Source: Oryzomicrobium terrae
Lineage (GTDB): Bacteria; Pseudomonadota; Gammaproteobacteria; Burkholderiales; Rhodocyclaceae
DNA: 64,000 bases
Direction: 5' to 3'
NCBI RefSeq assembly: GCF_008274805.1
Contig: NZ_CP022579.1
Coordinates: 2,914,001-2,978,000, forward strand
Notes under the pieces: model-generated
Told to the model about the DNA's origin: nothing
Databases searched by the model: none
What the model saw: the letters and a program-made list of their open reading frames with translations, nothing else
Part shown: positions 9,710-18,558 of the stretch, piece by piece
Position numbering within the stretch: the stretch's first letter is position 1
How the letters are laid out: each line of letters opens with the position of its first letter
Translations under genes and position numbers: made by a program

Positions 9710-10894
9710 ATGCAATTCAAGAAGCTCACCGACCTCGACCTCGCCGGCAAGCGCGTCTTCATCCGCGCCGACCTGAACGTCCCCCAGGATGAAACCGGCC
9801 GCATCACCGACGACACCCGCATCCGCGCCTCCATCCCGGCCATCAAGCTGGCCCTGGAAAAAGGCGCTGCGGTGATGGTCACCTCCCACCTGGGCCGTCC
9901 CACCGAAGGCGAAATGAAGCCGGAAGACTCCCTGGCCCCCATCGCCCACCGCCTGGCCGAGTTGCTCGACCGCAAGGTCAAGCTGATCGACAACTGGGTG
10001 GACGGTAACTTCGAGGTCGCCCCGGGCGAGGTGGTGTTGCTGGAAAACTGTCGCGTGAACAAGGGCGAGAAGAAGAACAGCGACGAGCTGGCCCAGAAGA
10101 TGGCCAAGCTGTGCGACGTCTACGTGAACGACGCCTTCGGCACTGCTCACCGGGCCGAGGCCACCACCCACGGCATCGCCAAGTACGCCCCGGTGGCCTG
10201 TGCCGGCCCGCTGCTGGCTGCCGAGCTGGACGCCCTGGGCCGCGCCCTGGAAAACCCCAAGCGCCCGTTGGTGGCCATCGTCGCCGGCTCCAAGGTGTCC
10301 ACCAAGCTGACCATCCTCAAGTCCCTGGCCGAAAAGGTGGACCAGCTGATCGTTGGCGGCGGCATCGCCAACACCTTCATGGTCGCCAACGATCTGCCCA
10401 TCGGCCAATCCCTGGCCGAGCTGGACCTGGTGAACGAAGCCCGCAACATCATGGACGTCATGGACAAGCGCGGCGCCTCGGTGCCCATCCCCGAAGACGT
10501 GGTGGTGGCCAACGAACTGTCGGCCCACGCCCGCGGCAACCGGGTGGACGCCAACGACGTGGCGCCCGACGACATGATCCTGGACATCGGCCCCAAGACC
10601 TCCGCCAAGTTGGCCGGCATCATCGCCCACGCCGGCACCATCGTCTGGAACGGTCCGGTCGGCGTATTCGAATTCGACCAGTTCGGCGGCGGCACCAAGA
10701 TGCTGGCGGCAGCCATCGCCCACTCCCCGGCCTTCTCCATCGCCGGCGGCGGCGACACCCTGGCGGCCATCTCCAAGTACGGCATCGAGAAGCAGATCGA
10801 CTACATCTCCACCGGCGGCGGCGCCTTCCTGGAATTCCTCGAAGGCAAGAAGCTGCCGGCCGTGGAAGTGCTGGAGCAGCGCGCCAACGGCTGA
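9710..10894 (+). CDS. pgk: Phosphoglycerate kinase
   Basis: Transfers phosphate between 1,3-bisphosphoglycerate and ADP in glycolysis, and the reverse in the Calvin cycle. It has 394 residues, the standard length. The N-terminal substrate motif is [14 protein letters not shown] (residues 14-27), and [14 protein letters not shown] follows. [14 protein letters not shown] and [16 protein letters not shown] are also N-domain signatures. The nucleotide-binding C-domain has [12 protein letters not shown] (Ala-Gly-Ser rather than the usual Gly-Gly-Ala/Ser) and the C-terminal glycine-rich [13 protein letters not shown]. An intrinsic terminator follows. Confidence 0.97.
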   Translation: MQFKKLTDLDLAGKRVFIRADLNVPQDETGRITDDTRIRASIPAIKLALEKGAAVMVTSHLGRPTEGEMKPEDSLAPIAHRLAELLDRKVKLIDNWVDGNFEVAPGEVVLLENCRVNKGEKKNSDELAQKMAKLCDVYVNDAFGTAHRAEATTHGIAKYAPVACAGPLLAAELDALGRALENPKRPLVAIVAGSKVSTKLTILKSLAEKVDQLIVGGGIANTFMVANDLPIGQSLAELDLVNEARNIMDVMDKRGASVPIPEDVVVANELSAHARGNRVDANDVAPDDMILDIGPKTSAKLAGIIAHAGTIVWNGPVGVFEFDQFGGGTKMLAAAIAHSPAFSIAGGGDTLAAISKYGIEKQIDYISTGGGAFLEFLEGKKLPAVEVLEQRANG

Positions 10895-10919
10895 TGCCGG
10901 CGTTTCACTCCCGCGTAGC

Positions 10920-10950
10920 AAAAAGGCCCGGAAGATACCGGGCCTTTTTC
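10920..10950 (+). terminator. Intrinsic terminator between pgk and the response regulator gene
   Basis: The stem GGCCCGG / CCGGGCC has a six-base loop and is flanked by AAAAA and TTTTTC, so it probably terminates both convergent transcripts. Confidence 0.9.
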
Positions 10951-10972
10951 TTGGGCAGCGACGGCTGGGGGT

Positions 10973-11605
10973 TTAGCGCGCCCAGTCCCGGCTGAAGGCG
11001 TACTTGAGCAGGGCGGCGGTCCCCTCGATGCCGACCTTGCGCTTGATGTTGAGACGATGGGTTTCCACCGTACGCACGCTCAGGCCCAGGGCGCTGGCGA
11101 TGCGCTTGTTGCCAAGGCCGTCGGCAATCAGGGCCAACACTTCCTTTTCCCGCTGGGTCAGTTGGGGCGAAGGCGACTGCCCTGCCCCGGGCAAGGGGAT
11201 CACCCCGGCCGAGTAATAAAAACCGCCGGCCAGCACCGCATCGATGGCAGCGAAGATCTCGTCCGAGGGGGCGTCCTTGAGCACGTAGCCCCGGGCACCG
11301 GCGCGCATCGCCTCGGCCACGTATTCCGGGTTGTCGTACATGGTCAGCACCACCAGCCGGGTGGCGACCTGCTGCTGGCGTAGCCGGGCGATCAGGTCGA
11401 TGCCGCTTTCGCCGCGCATGCCGATATCCACCAGGGCCAGGTCGGGACGCTCGGCCAGGATCAGGCGCTCCGCCGCCGCGGCATCGCCGGCCTCCCCCAC
11501 CACGCGCAGGTGGGACGAGGCTTCCAGGCAGGCCCGTACCCCATCCCGCACCAGGGGGTGGTCGTCCACGATCACCACACGGATGCTTGCCGCTTGCTCA
11601 CTCAT
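10973..11605 (-). CDS. NarL/FixJ-type response regulator
   Basis: 210 residues. The receiver domain has acidic residues in VDDHPLVRDG, the phospho-acceptor Asp60 in LALVDIGM, and the switch Lys in YVLKDAP. A LuxR-type helix-turn-helix at ~150-195 follows (LTQREKEVLALIADGLGNKR, then TVETHRLNIKRKV). The ATG at 11605 is preferred over an upstream TTG because GAAGGAAG is correctly spaced. It lies 11 bp downstream of its histidine kinase and next to cstA, which is divergent from the kinase; regulation of cstA is an inference by analogy with pyruvate-sensing systems. Confidence 0.9.
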   Translation of the reverse strand: MSEQAASIRVVIVDDHPLVRDGVRACLEASSHLRVVGEAGDAAAAERLILAERPDLALVDIGMRGESGIDLIARLRQQQVATRLVVLTMYDNPEYVAEAMRAGARGYVLKDAPSDEIFAAIDAVLAGGFYYSAGVIPLPGAGQSPSPQLTQREKEVLALIADGLGNKRIASALGLSVRTVETHRLNIKRKVGIEGTAALLKYAFSRDWAR

Positions 11606-11616
11606 GCACGCTTCCT

Positions 11617-13068
11617 TCAACCAAAAAAGGGATGGGCCCCGGCGGGGACGAACACGCTCAATTCGGTGCCGCTGGCCCCGGATTCGATCGACAGGGTGCC
11701 ACGCAGGGCAGCCAGGCGCTCGCGCATGTTGCGCAGGCCGATGCCGCTGCGCGGGTGCTGCTCGACCCCGGCCACGTCGAACCCCTGGCCGTCATCGCGG
11801 ATCGACAGGCGCAGGCCCAGGGCGTCCTGGGTGGTCTCGATGCTCACCGAGGTGGCCCCGGCATGGCGCTCCACGTTGGACAAGGCTTCCTGGGCGACAC
11901 GGAACAGGGCCGTCACCACCGCCTCGGGCAACTCGCCTCCGCTGCCCCGGTGCGACACGGAAACCGTCAGCCCGGTTCGATCGGCGAAGTCCCGGCCCAG
12001 GTGGTCGAGGGCCGCCGCCAACCCCAGATCGTCGAGCAGCGCCGGACGCAGGGCGTGGGAGATGCGCCGCACCTCGCCAAGGATTTCATTCAGCCGGGTG
12101 ATGCCCCGCTCCAGCAGCGGCGTCGCCTCCGCCGCCCGCTCCGGCCCCTGGGCGAGGCGGCTGCGCGCCGATTCGAGGAAGAACTTCACCGACACCAGCA
12201 TCTGGCTGACGCCGTCGTGCAGTTCCCGGGAAAGCCGCGCCCGCTCTTCTTCCTGGGACGACACCACCTGACGCGCCAGGGTGCGCAGCTTGACGTCGGC
12301 CAGGCGGTGCTCGCTGATGTTGAGGGCCAGGCCGGCCACGCCCACCAGCAGCGCCGCCACCACGGCGATGGCCGCCACCACCTGCAGGTTGGTATCGATC
12401 TGGCGCACCGACTCGCGGTGGATGCGCTTGAGCGCCTCGTCCACGTCGTCCAGGTAGATGCCGGTGCCGATCATCCAGCCCCAGCGTTCGAGCGGAATCA
12501 CGTAACCGAGCTTTTGCTCCATGCGGCGGGTGGTGGGCCGCTCCCACAGGTAGGGCTCGTAGCCGCCGCCGCCCTTGGCCCGGGCGAGCAGGCGCTGGAT
12601 GGTGGGGGTGCCGTTGGGATCGCGCAGCTCCCACAGGTTGCGCCCCACCAGCTCGGGCTGGCGCGGGTGCATCAGGTTGTTGCCGTTCTGGTCATAGACG
12701 AAGAAGTAGCCGTCCACGCCAAAGGCCAGGCGCGACAGCACGTCCTTCACCTGCTGCTGGGCGGCGGCATCGTTGCGGCCGCTGTCGTAGATCGGCGCGA
12801 TGGCGGCCCGGGCCAGCTCCATGTAGTGCTTGAGCTCGGCCTCCTTCATGGCGTTGAGCACCGGCGCCACGGCGGCTGCCTCTTCCCGGGCCAGGGCCTC
12901 GCCCTGCTGGCGGATCGCCAGGGCGATGGAAATGCAGGCGATCACCAGGGGCACCACCGCCAGCAGCAGGATCTTGCGGCGCAGGCGCCCCTCGGCGGAA
13001 GGACGCACCGAGGCCTCGCTACGTGATACCACGTAGTCGGGCTGCGTAGTAGCTCGGATTTTGTCCAT
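11617..13068 (-). CDS. Cache-domain sensor histidine kinase (HisKA_3, NarX-like)
   Basis: 483 residues: TM1 about 31-52, a periplasmic single-Cache domain (about 60-215, with GVDGYFFVYDQNG and WGWMIGTGIYLDDVD), TM2 about 228-250, then a dimerisation region with the phospho-acceptor His284 in ERARLSRELHDGVSQ. An HATPase domain follows (ALSNVERHAGA; DDGQGFD; GIGLRNMRERL). The ATG at 13068 has GAGGAG six bases away; an ATG 18 bp earlier overlaps that site. sCache_2 domains often bind small carboxylates, and cstA lies divergently beside it, so pyruvate or a similar acid is the likely ligand (inference). Confidence 0.9.
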   Translation of the reverse strand: MDKIRATTQPDYVVSRSEASVRPSAEGRLRRKILLLAVVPLVIACISIALAIRQQGEALAREEAAAVAPVLNAMKEAELKHYMELARAAIAPIYDSGRNDAAAQQQVKDVLSRLAFGVDGYFFVYDQNGNNLMHPRQPELVGRNLWELRDPNGTPTIQRLLARAKGGGGYEPYLWERPTTRRMEQKLGYVIPLERWGWMIGTGIYLDDVDEALKRIHRESVRQIDTNLQVVAAIAVVAALLVGVAGLALNISEHRLADVKLRTLARQVVSSQEEERARLSRELHDGVSQMLVSVKFFLESARSRLAQGPERAAEATPLLERGITRLNEILGEVRRISHALRPALLDDLGLAAALDHLGRDFADRTGLTVSVSHRGSGGELPEAVVTALFRVAQEALSNVERHAGATSVSIETTQDALGLRLSIRDDGQGFDVAGVEQHPRSGIGLRNMRERLAALRGTLSIESGASGTELSVFVPAGAHPFFG

Positions 13069-13185
13069 TCCCAACTCCTCATACATTTCGCTACCCGGTC
13101 GACGTTGCGTCCGGACCGTTAGTTTACCGGCTCGCCCACCGGCGGGACCGGATCGTTTTCATACCAAGGAAAAACGAGGAGATCC

Positions 13186-15252
13186 ATGAAATCCATCCAG
13201 CGCCATCTCGGCTGGGCGGCGGTCGCGCTTCTGGGCGCGGCTGCATTCGGTGTCGTCGCCCTGCAGCGCGGCGAGACCATCAACGCCCTGTGGCTCGTCA
13301 TCGCCGCCGTCTGCACCTACCTGATCGCCTACCGCTACTACAGCCTGTACATCGCCGACCGGGTGATGGAGCTGGACCCGACCCGGATGACCCCGGCGGT
13401 GCGCCATAACGACGGCCTGGACTACGTGCCGACCAACAAATACGTGCTGTTCGGCCACCACTTCGCCGCCATCGCCGGTGCCGGCCCCCTGGTGGGCCCG
13501 GTGCTCGCCGCCCAGATGGGCTACCTGCCGGGCATGCTGTGGATCCTGGCCGGGGTGGTCTTCGCCGGCGCGGTGCAGGACTTCATGGTGCTGTTCATTT
13601 CCACCCGCCGCGACGGCCGCTCCCTGGGCGACCTGGTCAAGTCCGAGCTGGGCGTGGCCCCGGGCGTGATCGCCCTGTTCGGCACCTTCATGATCATGGT
13701 CATCATCCTGGCAGTGCTGGCCCTGATCGTGGTCAAGGCCCTGGCCGGTTCCCCCTGGGGCACGTTCACCGTCGCCGCCACCATCCCCATCGCCCTGTTC
13801 ATGGGCGTCTATTGCCGCTACATCCGCCCGGGCCGCATCGCCGAGATGTCCCTGATCGGCTTCGTGCTGCTGATGGCCTCCATCGTCTACGGCGGCGACA
13901 TCGCCGCCAGCCCGGTATGGGGCCCCCTGTTCACCTTCGACGGCAAGCAGCTGACCTGGATGCTGATCGGCTACGGCTTCATCGCCTCGGTGCTGCCGGT
14001 GTGGCTGCTGCTGGCGCCCCGGGACTACCTGTCCACCTTCCTCAAGATCGGCACCATCGTCGGCCTGGCCATCGGCATCGCCATCGTCGCCCCCAACCTG
14101 CAGATGCCGGCCCTGACCAAGTTCATCGACGGCTCCGGCCCGGTGTGGGCGGGCAGCCTGTTCCCCTTCCTCTTCATCACCATCGCCTGTGGCGCCGTGT
14201 CCGGCTTCCATGCCCTGATTTCCTCGGGCACCACGCCGAAGCTGCTCGACAACGAGAAGAACGCCCGCATCATCGGCTACGGCGGCATGCTGATGGAGTC
14301 GTTCGTCGCCATCATGGCCCTGGTGGCCGCCTCGGTGATCGACCCGGGCGTGTACTTCGCCATGAACAGCCCGGTGGCCGTGATCGGCAAGACTGCCCAG
14401 GAAGCCGCCCAGGTGATCTCCCAGTGGGGGTTCGTGGTCACTCCGGACGTGCTGCTGCAAACCGCCAAGGACGTGGGTGAGCAGAGCATCATCTCCCGCG
14501 CTGGCGGCGCCCCGACCCTGGCCGTGGGCATGGCCCACATCCTGGCCAGCGTGATCGGCGGCAAGACCATGATGGCCTTCTGGTACCACTTCGCCATCCT
14601 GTTCGAAGCCCTGTTCATCCTCACCGCCGTGGACGCCGGCACCCGGGCCGGCCGCTTCATGCTGCAGGACCTGCTCGGCACCTTCGTGCCGTCGATGAAG
14701 CGCATGGATTCGATCGTCGCCAGCCTCACCGCCACCGCCCTGTGCGTGGCCGCCTGGGGCTACTTCCTGTATCAGGGCGTGGTCGACCCCCTCGGCGGCA
14801 TCAACACCCTGTGGCCCCTGTTCGGCATCGCCAACCAGATGCTCGCCGGCGTGGCCCTGATGCTGGCCACCGTGGTGCTATTCAAGATGAAGCGCCAGCG
14901 CTTCGCCTGGGTGACCATCGTGCCCACCGTCTGGCTGCTGCTGTGCACCCTCACCGCCGGCTGGCAGAAGGTGTTCCACGAGAACCCCAAGATCGGTTTC
15001 CTCGCCGCCGCCAACAAGTACCACGCCGCCATGGACAAGGGCGAACTGCTGGCCCCGGCCAAGACCATGGAGCAAATGCACCAGATCGTGCTGAACAACT
15101 ACATCGACGCCGGCATGGCGGCCCTGTTCCTGTTCCTGGTGGTGAGCATCCTGTTCTTTGCCGTGCCCGCCTGCCGCAAGGCCCTGGGCAAGCGCGAGCG
15201 CACCGACCGGGAAACTCCCTTCGAGCTGATGCCCGAAGGCGTCCGGGTGTAA
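13186..15252 (+). CDS. cstA: CstA/BtsT-family carbon starvation (pyruvate/peptide) transporter
   Basis: A polytopic inner-membrane protein of 688 residues with well over a dozen hydrophobic segments. Family blocks visible include HHFAAIAGAGPLVGPVLAAQMG (cited only in part), AVQDFMVLFISTRRDGRSLG, FHALISSGTTPKL and the late GINTLWPLFGIANQMLAGVAL. Characterised relatives take up pyruvate in symport with protons or take up peptides. AGGAG precedes the ATG. ybdD/yjiX and the yjiA-like GTPase follow, as in the enterobacterial btsT operon; the divergent two-component system probably controls it. Confidence 0.93.
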   Translation: MKSIQRHLGWAAVALLGAAAFGVVALQRGETINALWLVIAAVCTYLIAYRYYSLYIADRVMELDPTRMTPAVRHNDGLDYVPTNKYVLFGHHFAAIAGAGPLVGPVLAAQMGYLPGMLWILAGVVFAGAVQDFMVLFISTRRDGRSLGDLVKSELGVAPGVIALFGTFMIMVIILAVLALIVVKALAGSPWGTFTVAATIPIALFMGVYCRYIRPGRIAEMSLIGFVLLMASIVYGGDIAASPVWGPLFTFDGKQLTWMLIGYGFIASVLPVWLLLAPRDYLSTFLKIGTIVGLAIGIAIVAPNLQMPALTKFIDGSGPVWAGSLFPFLFITIACGAVSGFHALISSGTTPKLLDNEKNARIIGYGGMLMESFVAIMALVAASVIDPGVYFAMNSPVAVIGKTAQEAAQVISQWGFVVTPDVLLQTAKDVGEQSIISRAGGAPTLAVGMAHILASVIGGKTMMAFWYHFAILFEALFILTAVDAGTRAGRFMLQDLLGTFVPSMKRMDSIVASLTATALCVAAWGYFLYQGVVDPLGGINTLWPLFGIANQMLAGVALMLATVVLFKMKRQRFAWVTIVPTVWLLLCTLTAGWQKVFHENPKIGFLAAANKYHAAMDKGELLAPAKTMEQMHQIVLNNYIDAGMAALFLFLVVSILFFAVPACRKALGKRERTDRETPFELMPEGVRV

Positions 15253-15264
15253 GGAAGGGCGACC

Positions 15265-15468
15265 GTGTTTTCCGACCTCGCCCGCGTCGGCAAGTACCTC
15301 GGCCAGGCCGCCCGCCTGATGGTGGGCGTCCCCGACTACGACGCCTACGTGCAGCACATGCGCCTGACCCATCCGGAGCAGACGCCCATGAGCTACGAGG
15401 AGTTCTTCCGCGAGCGCCAGGAAGCCCGCTACGGCGGCGCCGACGGGCGCCCCGGGCGCTGCTGCTGA
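15265..15468 (+). CDS. YbdD/YjiX family small protein
   Basis: 67 residues from a GTG at 15265, 12 bp after cstA, with AAGGAAGG upstream. The family pattern is the short block [20 protein letters not shown] followed by [18 protein letters not shown]. Members (DUF466) almost always lie directly downstream of CstA/BtsT transporters and are thought to act with them, though the mechanism is not established. The C-terminus ends in GRCC. A terminator-like hairpin follows. Confidence 0.9.
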   Translation: MFSDLARVGKYLGQAARLMVGVPDYDAYVQHMRLTHPEQTPMSYEEFFRERQEARYGGADGRPGRCC

Positions 15469-15492
15469 GCGCCCGGCCTCATCGCCTCACCG

Positions 15493-15530
15493 CCGGCCGA
15501 CCGACCTTGCGTCGTGTCGGCCGGTTTTTC
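15493..15530 (+). terminator. Terminator-like hairpin after ybdD
   Basis: A perfect nine-base stem CCGGCCGAC / GTCGGCCGG with a 14-base loop is followed by TTTTTC. It would reduce readthrough into the GTPase gene that starts 12 bp later. Confidence 0.75.
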
Positions 15531-15541
15531 GTTGGACGACC

Positions 15542-16597
15542 ATGAACGTGCCCCACTCCCAACCCCTGCCCCCCATTCCGGTGACCATCCTCACCGGCTT
15601 CCTCGGCGCCGGCAAAACCACCCTGCTCAACCGCCTCATCGCCGCCGCCGGCGACACGCGCATCGCCGTGGTGGAGAACGAGTTCGGCGCCGTCGGCATC
15701 GACGGCGGTCTGATCGGCACGGCCTCCCGCCCCGACATCACCGTGGTCGAACTGGCCAACGGCTGCGTCTGCTGCAGCGTGCGCGGCGAAATGAGCCGGG
15801 CCCTGGCCGACCTGGCCGACCGGCGCGACGCCGGCACCCTGGCCTTCGACCGGCTGGTGCTGGAAACCACCGGCCTGGCCGACCCGGCCCCGGTGGCTCA
15901 GGCCTTTTTCGTCGATGAAGGCGTGCGGGAACGCTACGTGCTCGACGGCATTCTCACCCTGGTAGATGCGGTGCACGCCCCCGCCCAGCTCGACGAGCAG
16001 CGGGTGGCCGCCGCCCAGGTGGGCTTTGCCGACCGGCTGTTGCTGACCAAGACCGACCTGGTGGACGACGCCCAGGTGGAGGCGCTGACCGAGCGCCTGC
16101 GCCGCATCAACGCCCGGGCGCCAATCGCCCCGCCTCCGACGGATGGCCGGGTGGCCGACCTGCTGGCGCTGAACGCCTTCCACCTGGACGACGTGCTGGA
16201 GATCGACCCCACCTTCCTCACCGGCCACCACCCCAAGGGGCTGGCCCGCAGCGGGGTCGTGGCCGATGCCAGCGCCGCGGAACACACCCGCTCTTGGGAC
16301 GACGACGTTTCCTCCCTGGTACTGCGCCACCCCGGCGCCGTTGACGTGGACCGCATCGGCGCCTTCGTCGAGGGCCTGCTCGAGACCAACGGCAACGACA
16401 TGCTGCGCTACAAAGGCGTGCTGGCGGTGCGCGACAACCCGCAGCGCCTCGTCTTCCAAGGCGTGCACCGCATCACCGGCTTCGACTACGGCCGTCCCTG
16501 GGCAGAGGGCGAAGCCCGGGAAAGCCTGATCGTCATCATCGGCCGCCGGCTCGACGCCGCGGCGATCGAGGCGGGTTTTCAAGCGGCCTGCCGCTAA
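15542..16597 (+). CDS. COG0523/CobW-family GTPase (YjiA-like)
   Basis: 351 residues. P-loop GFLGAGKTTLLNR (residues 19-31), the metal-binding CxCC motif (GCVCC, Cys75/77/78), switch residues VVENEFG and ETTGLADPAP, and the base-recognition motif LTKTDLVDD. The C-terminal CobW_C domain runs from about residue 255 to the end, with QGVHRITGFDYGRPW. G3E GTPases of this type act as metallochaperones or metal insertases. Position after cstA-ybdD matches the btsT-yjiX-yjiA gene order, which favours a YjiA orthologue. The metal target is unknown. Confidence 0.9.
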   Translation: MNVPHSQPLPPIPVTILTGFLGAGKTTLLNRLIAAAGDTRIAVVENEFGAVGIDGGLIGTASRPDITVVELANGCVCCSVRGEMSRALADLADRRDAGTLAFDRLVLETTGLADPAPVAQAFFVDEGVRERYVLDGILTLVDAVHAPAQLDEQRVAAAQVGFADRLLLTKTDLVDDAQVEALTERLRRINARAPIAPPPTDGRVADLLALNAFHLDDVLEIDPTFLTGHHPKGLARSGVVADASAAEHTRSWDDDVSSLVLRHPGAVDVDRIGAFVEGLLETNGNDMLRYKGVLAVRDNPQRLVFQGVHRITGFDYGRPWAEGEARESLIVIIGRRLDAAAIEAGFQAACR

Positions 16598-16616
16598 GCC
16601 TGCCCGTTACCGGCGT

Positions 16617-16649
16617 AAAAAAGGCGGCCCCAAAGGCCGCCTTTTTTGT
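16617..16649 (+). terminator. Intrinsic terminator between the GTPase and the OmpA-like gene
   Basis: GGCGGCC / GGCCGCC with a five-base loop, flanked by AAAAAA and TTTTTT; likely bidirectional between convergent genes. Confidence 0.9.
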
Positions 16650-16682
16650 CCTGCCGCCCACCGCGGCGCCAGCGATGGCACC

Positions 16683-17339
16683 CTAGCGGGCCGCCTCGGC
16701 GACGAAGATTTCTACCCGCCGGTTATGCGCCCGGCCAGCGGCGGTGCCGTTGTCGGCCACCGGTTCCCGCGCGCCCCGGCCGTCGATGCTGATCCGGTTC
16801 ATCGCCACGCCCCGCTCCACCAGGTAGTCCCGGGTGGCACTGGCCCGGTTCACCGACAGGGGCTGATTGATCGCGTCCGAGCCGGTGTTGTCGGTATGGC
16901 CGACGATGCGCACCGTGGTCACCGGGTTCTGGTTCAGGGTGGTGGCGAAGCGGTCCAGGATCGGCCGCAGGTTAGGCTTGATCACGTAGCTGCCCGAATC
17001 GAAGGAAATGTCGCTGGGGATATCGAGCTTCAACTGGTTGTCAGCGGTCTGGCTGACCTTCACCCCGGTCCCCTGGGTGGCCTGTTCCATGGCGGCTTTC
17101 TGCTCCTGCATGTGCCGCGACCACAGGTAGCCGCCCCCGGCCCCAAGGGCCCCGCCGAGCACCGCCCCGGTGGCGGCGCCACGCCCGCCGTGAGTCGCGC
17201 CGCCCACCACCGCCCCGGCCAGGGCGCCGATGGCTGCCCCCGTTCCGGTGGTGCGCTGGGTTTCGCTCATGTCGGCACAACCTCCCAGGCCGCCGACCCC
17301 GATCACCACAGCCGCAAGCGCGGCACCGATCTTGTTCAT
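16683..17339 (-). CDS. OmpA-family outer-membrane lipoprotein (YiaD-like)
   Basis: 218 residues. The lipoprotein signal ends in LGGC (Cys ~21). A glycine-zipper segment at residues ~32-72 (GAAIGALAGAVVGGATHGG and GAVLGGALGAGGGYLW) could insert in membrane. The C-terminal OmpA domain (about 100-215) has ISFDSGSYVIKPNLRPIL, VRIVGHTDNTGSDAIN, LSVNRASATRDYL and RAHNRRVEIFV, which bind peptidoglycan diaminopimelate. It probably tethers the outer membrane to the cell wall. Monocistronic between a terminator and corA. Confidence 0.9.
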   Translation of the reverse strand: MNKIGAALAAVVIGVGGLGGCADMSETQRTTGTGAAIGALAGAVVGGATHGGRGAATGAVLGGALGAGGGYLWSRHMQEQKAAMEQATQGTGVKVSQTADNQLKLDIPSDISFDSGSYVIKPNLRPILDRFATTLNQNPVTTVRIVGHTDNTGSDAINQPLSVNRASATRDYLVERGVAMNRISIDGRGAREPVADNGTAAGRAHNRRVEIFVAEAAR

Positions 17340-17475
17340 GTTCCCGCCTCCAGAGAAACCCGTTGAACTTTATATATAGCCAAACAACGGGGCTTTTTCG
17401 CAGGGCGGCACGGACGGGCGGCGTGGAATCACCCTCTCCGCGGCATCTCCCCTCTCCATCCACCCCCAGGCTTGG

Positions 17476-18441
17476 TCACAGCCACTTGGCCCGCTTGAAG
17501 CGGTAGTACAGGTAGCCGCAGGTCATCGCGATCACTCCCAGGGCCATGGGGTAGCCGAATTCCCAGTCCAGTTCGGGCATGGCCTTGAAGTTCATGCCCC
17601 AGATGCCGGCGAAGGCGGTGGCCACGGCGAAGATACCGGCCCAGGCGGCGAGCTTCTTGTTCACCTCGTTTTCTTCGATGGTGACCATGGACAGATTCAC
17701 CTGCATGGCGGTGCCGATGGTGTCGCGGCAGGCGTCGAGGGCGGCGTTGATGCGCACCAGGTGGTCGTAAACGTCGCGGAAGTAGTGCTGGCTGCTGGCG
17801 CAGACCTCCGGCACCCGGCCGCCGGCCAGCTTGCCCGCCGCTTCCATGAGGGGCGAAACGGCGTGGCGTAGTTCGGTGACCTTGCGCTTGAGTTGGTAGA
17901 GGCGCTCGATGTTGGAGCGGGCGGCGCCCTTGGCGAAGATCTGCTCCTCCACCGTTTCCAGCTCGGCCTCCAGTTCGCTCAGCACCGGGAAATAGCGATC
18001 CACCACCGCGTCCATCAGGGCGTAGAAGACGAAGCCGGCGCCGTCCTTGAGGCGGTGCGGCTCGCGCTCGCAGCGGCCGCGCACGCCGAGGAAGTCGTGG
18101 CTGCTGCGGTTGCGCACCGACAGCACGTAGTTGTGGCCGACGAAGACATCCACCTCGCCGCAGTTCAGTTCGCCGTCCTGCATTTCGATCAGCTGCATCA
18201 CGGCAAACAGGGAATCGTCGTATTCCTCGACCTTGGGCCGCTGGTGGCCGTGCAAGGCGTCTTCCACCGCCAGTTCGTGGAGGTGGAACTCCTGGCGCAT
18301 TTCCTCCAGTTCTTCCCGGGTGGCGTCGCGCAGGGCGACCCAGACGAAACAGCCGGGGAGGACCAGGTAGTCGCTGATTTCGGCAATGGAGATATCGGCG
18401 AGTTTTTTGCCTTCTCGGTAGGCGACGCAATTGATCAGCAT
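17476..18441 (-). CDS. corA: CorA magnesium/cobalt transporter
   Basis: 321 residues. It has a large acidic cytoplasmic N-domain and two C-terminal membrane helices. The signature Gly-Met-Asn of the pore is at residues ~282-284 (IWGMNFKAMPELDW). The basic tail RFKRAKWL follows the last helix. Family blocks YDDSLFAVMQL and LSVRNRSSHDFLGVRGR are visible. CorA pentamers carry Mg2+ (and Co2+/Ni2+) through the inner membrane. Divergent from pyk with about 117 bp between the starts. Confidence 0.94.
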   Translation of the reverse strand: MLINCVAYREGKKLADISIAEISDYLVLPGCFVWVALRDATREELEEMRQEFHLHELAVEDALHGHQRPKVEEYDDSLFAVMQLIEMQDGELNCGEVDVFVGHNYVLSVRNRSSHDFLGVRGRCEREPHRLKDGAGFVFYALMDAVVDRYFPVLSELEAELETVEEQIFAKGAARSNIERLYQLKRKVTELRHAVSPLMEAAGKLAGGRVPEVCASSQHYFRDVYDHLVRINAALDACRDTIGTAMQVNLSMVTIEENEVNKKLAAWAGIFAVATAFAGIWGMNFKAMPELDWEFGYPMALGVIAMTCGYLYYRFKRAKWL

Positions 18442-18558
18442 AGTGGTGCGAAGTGTAGCGGGCCCCAGGCGGGGCGCGGAGATTGGGGTGATGCCGTGGG
18501 AGACGGCGGCGCGGGCGCGTTAGAATCCTCACCATAACCACAGAACGGAGGACCGTCC

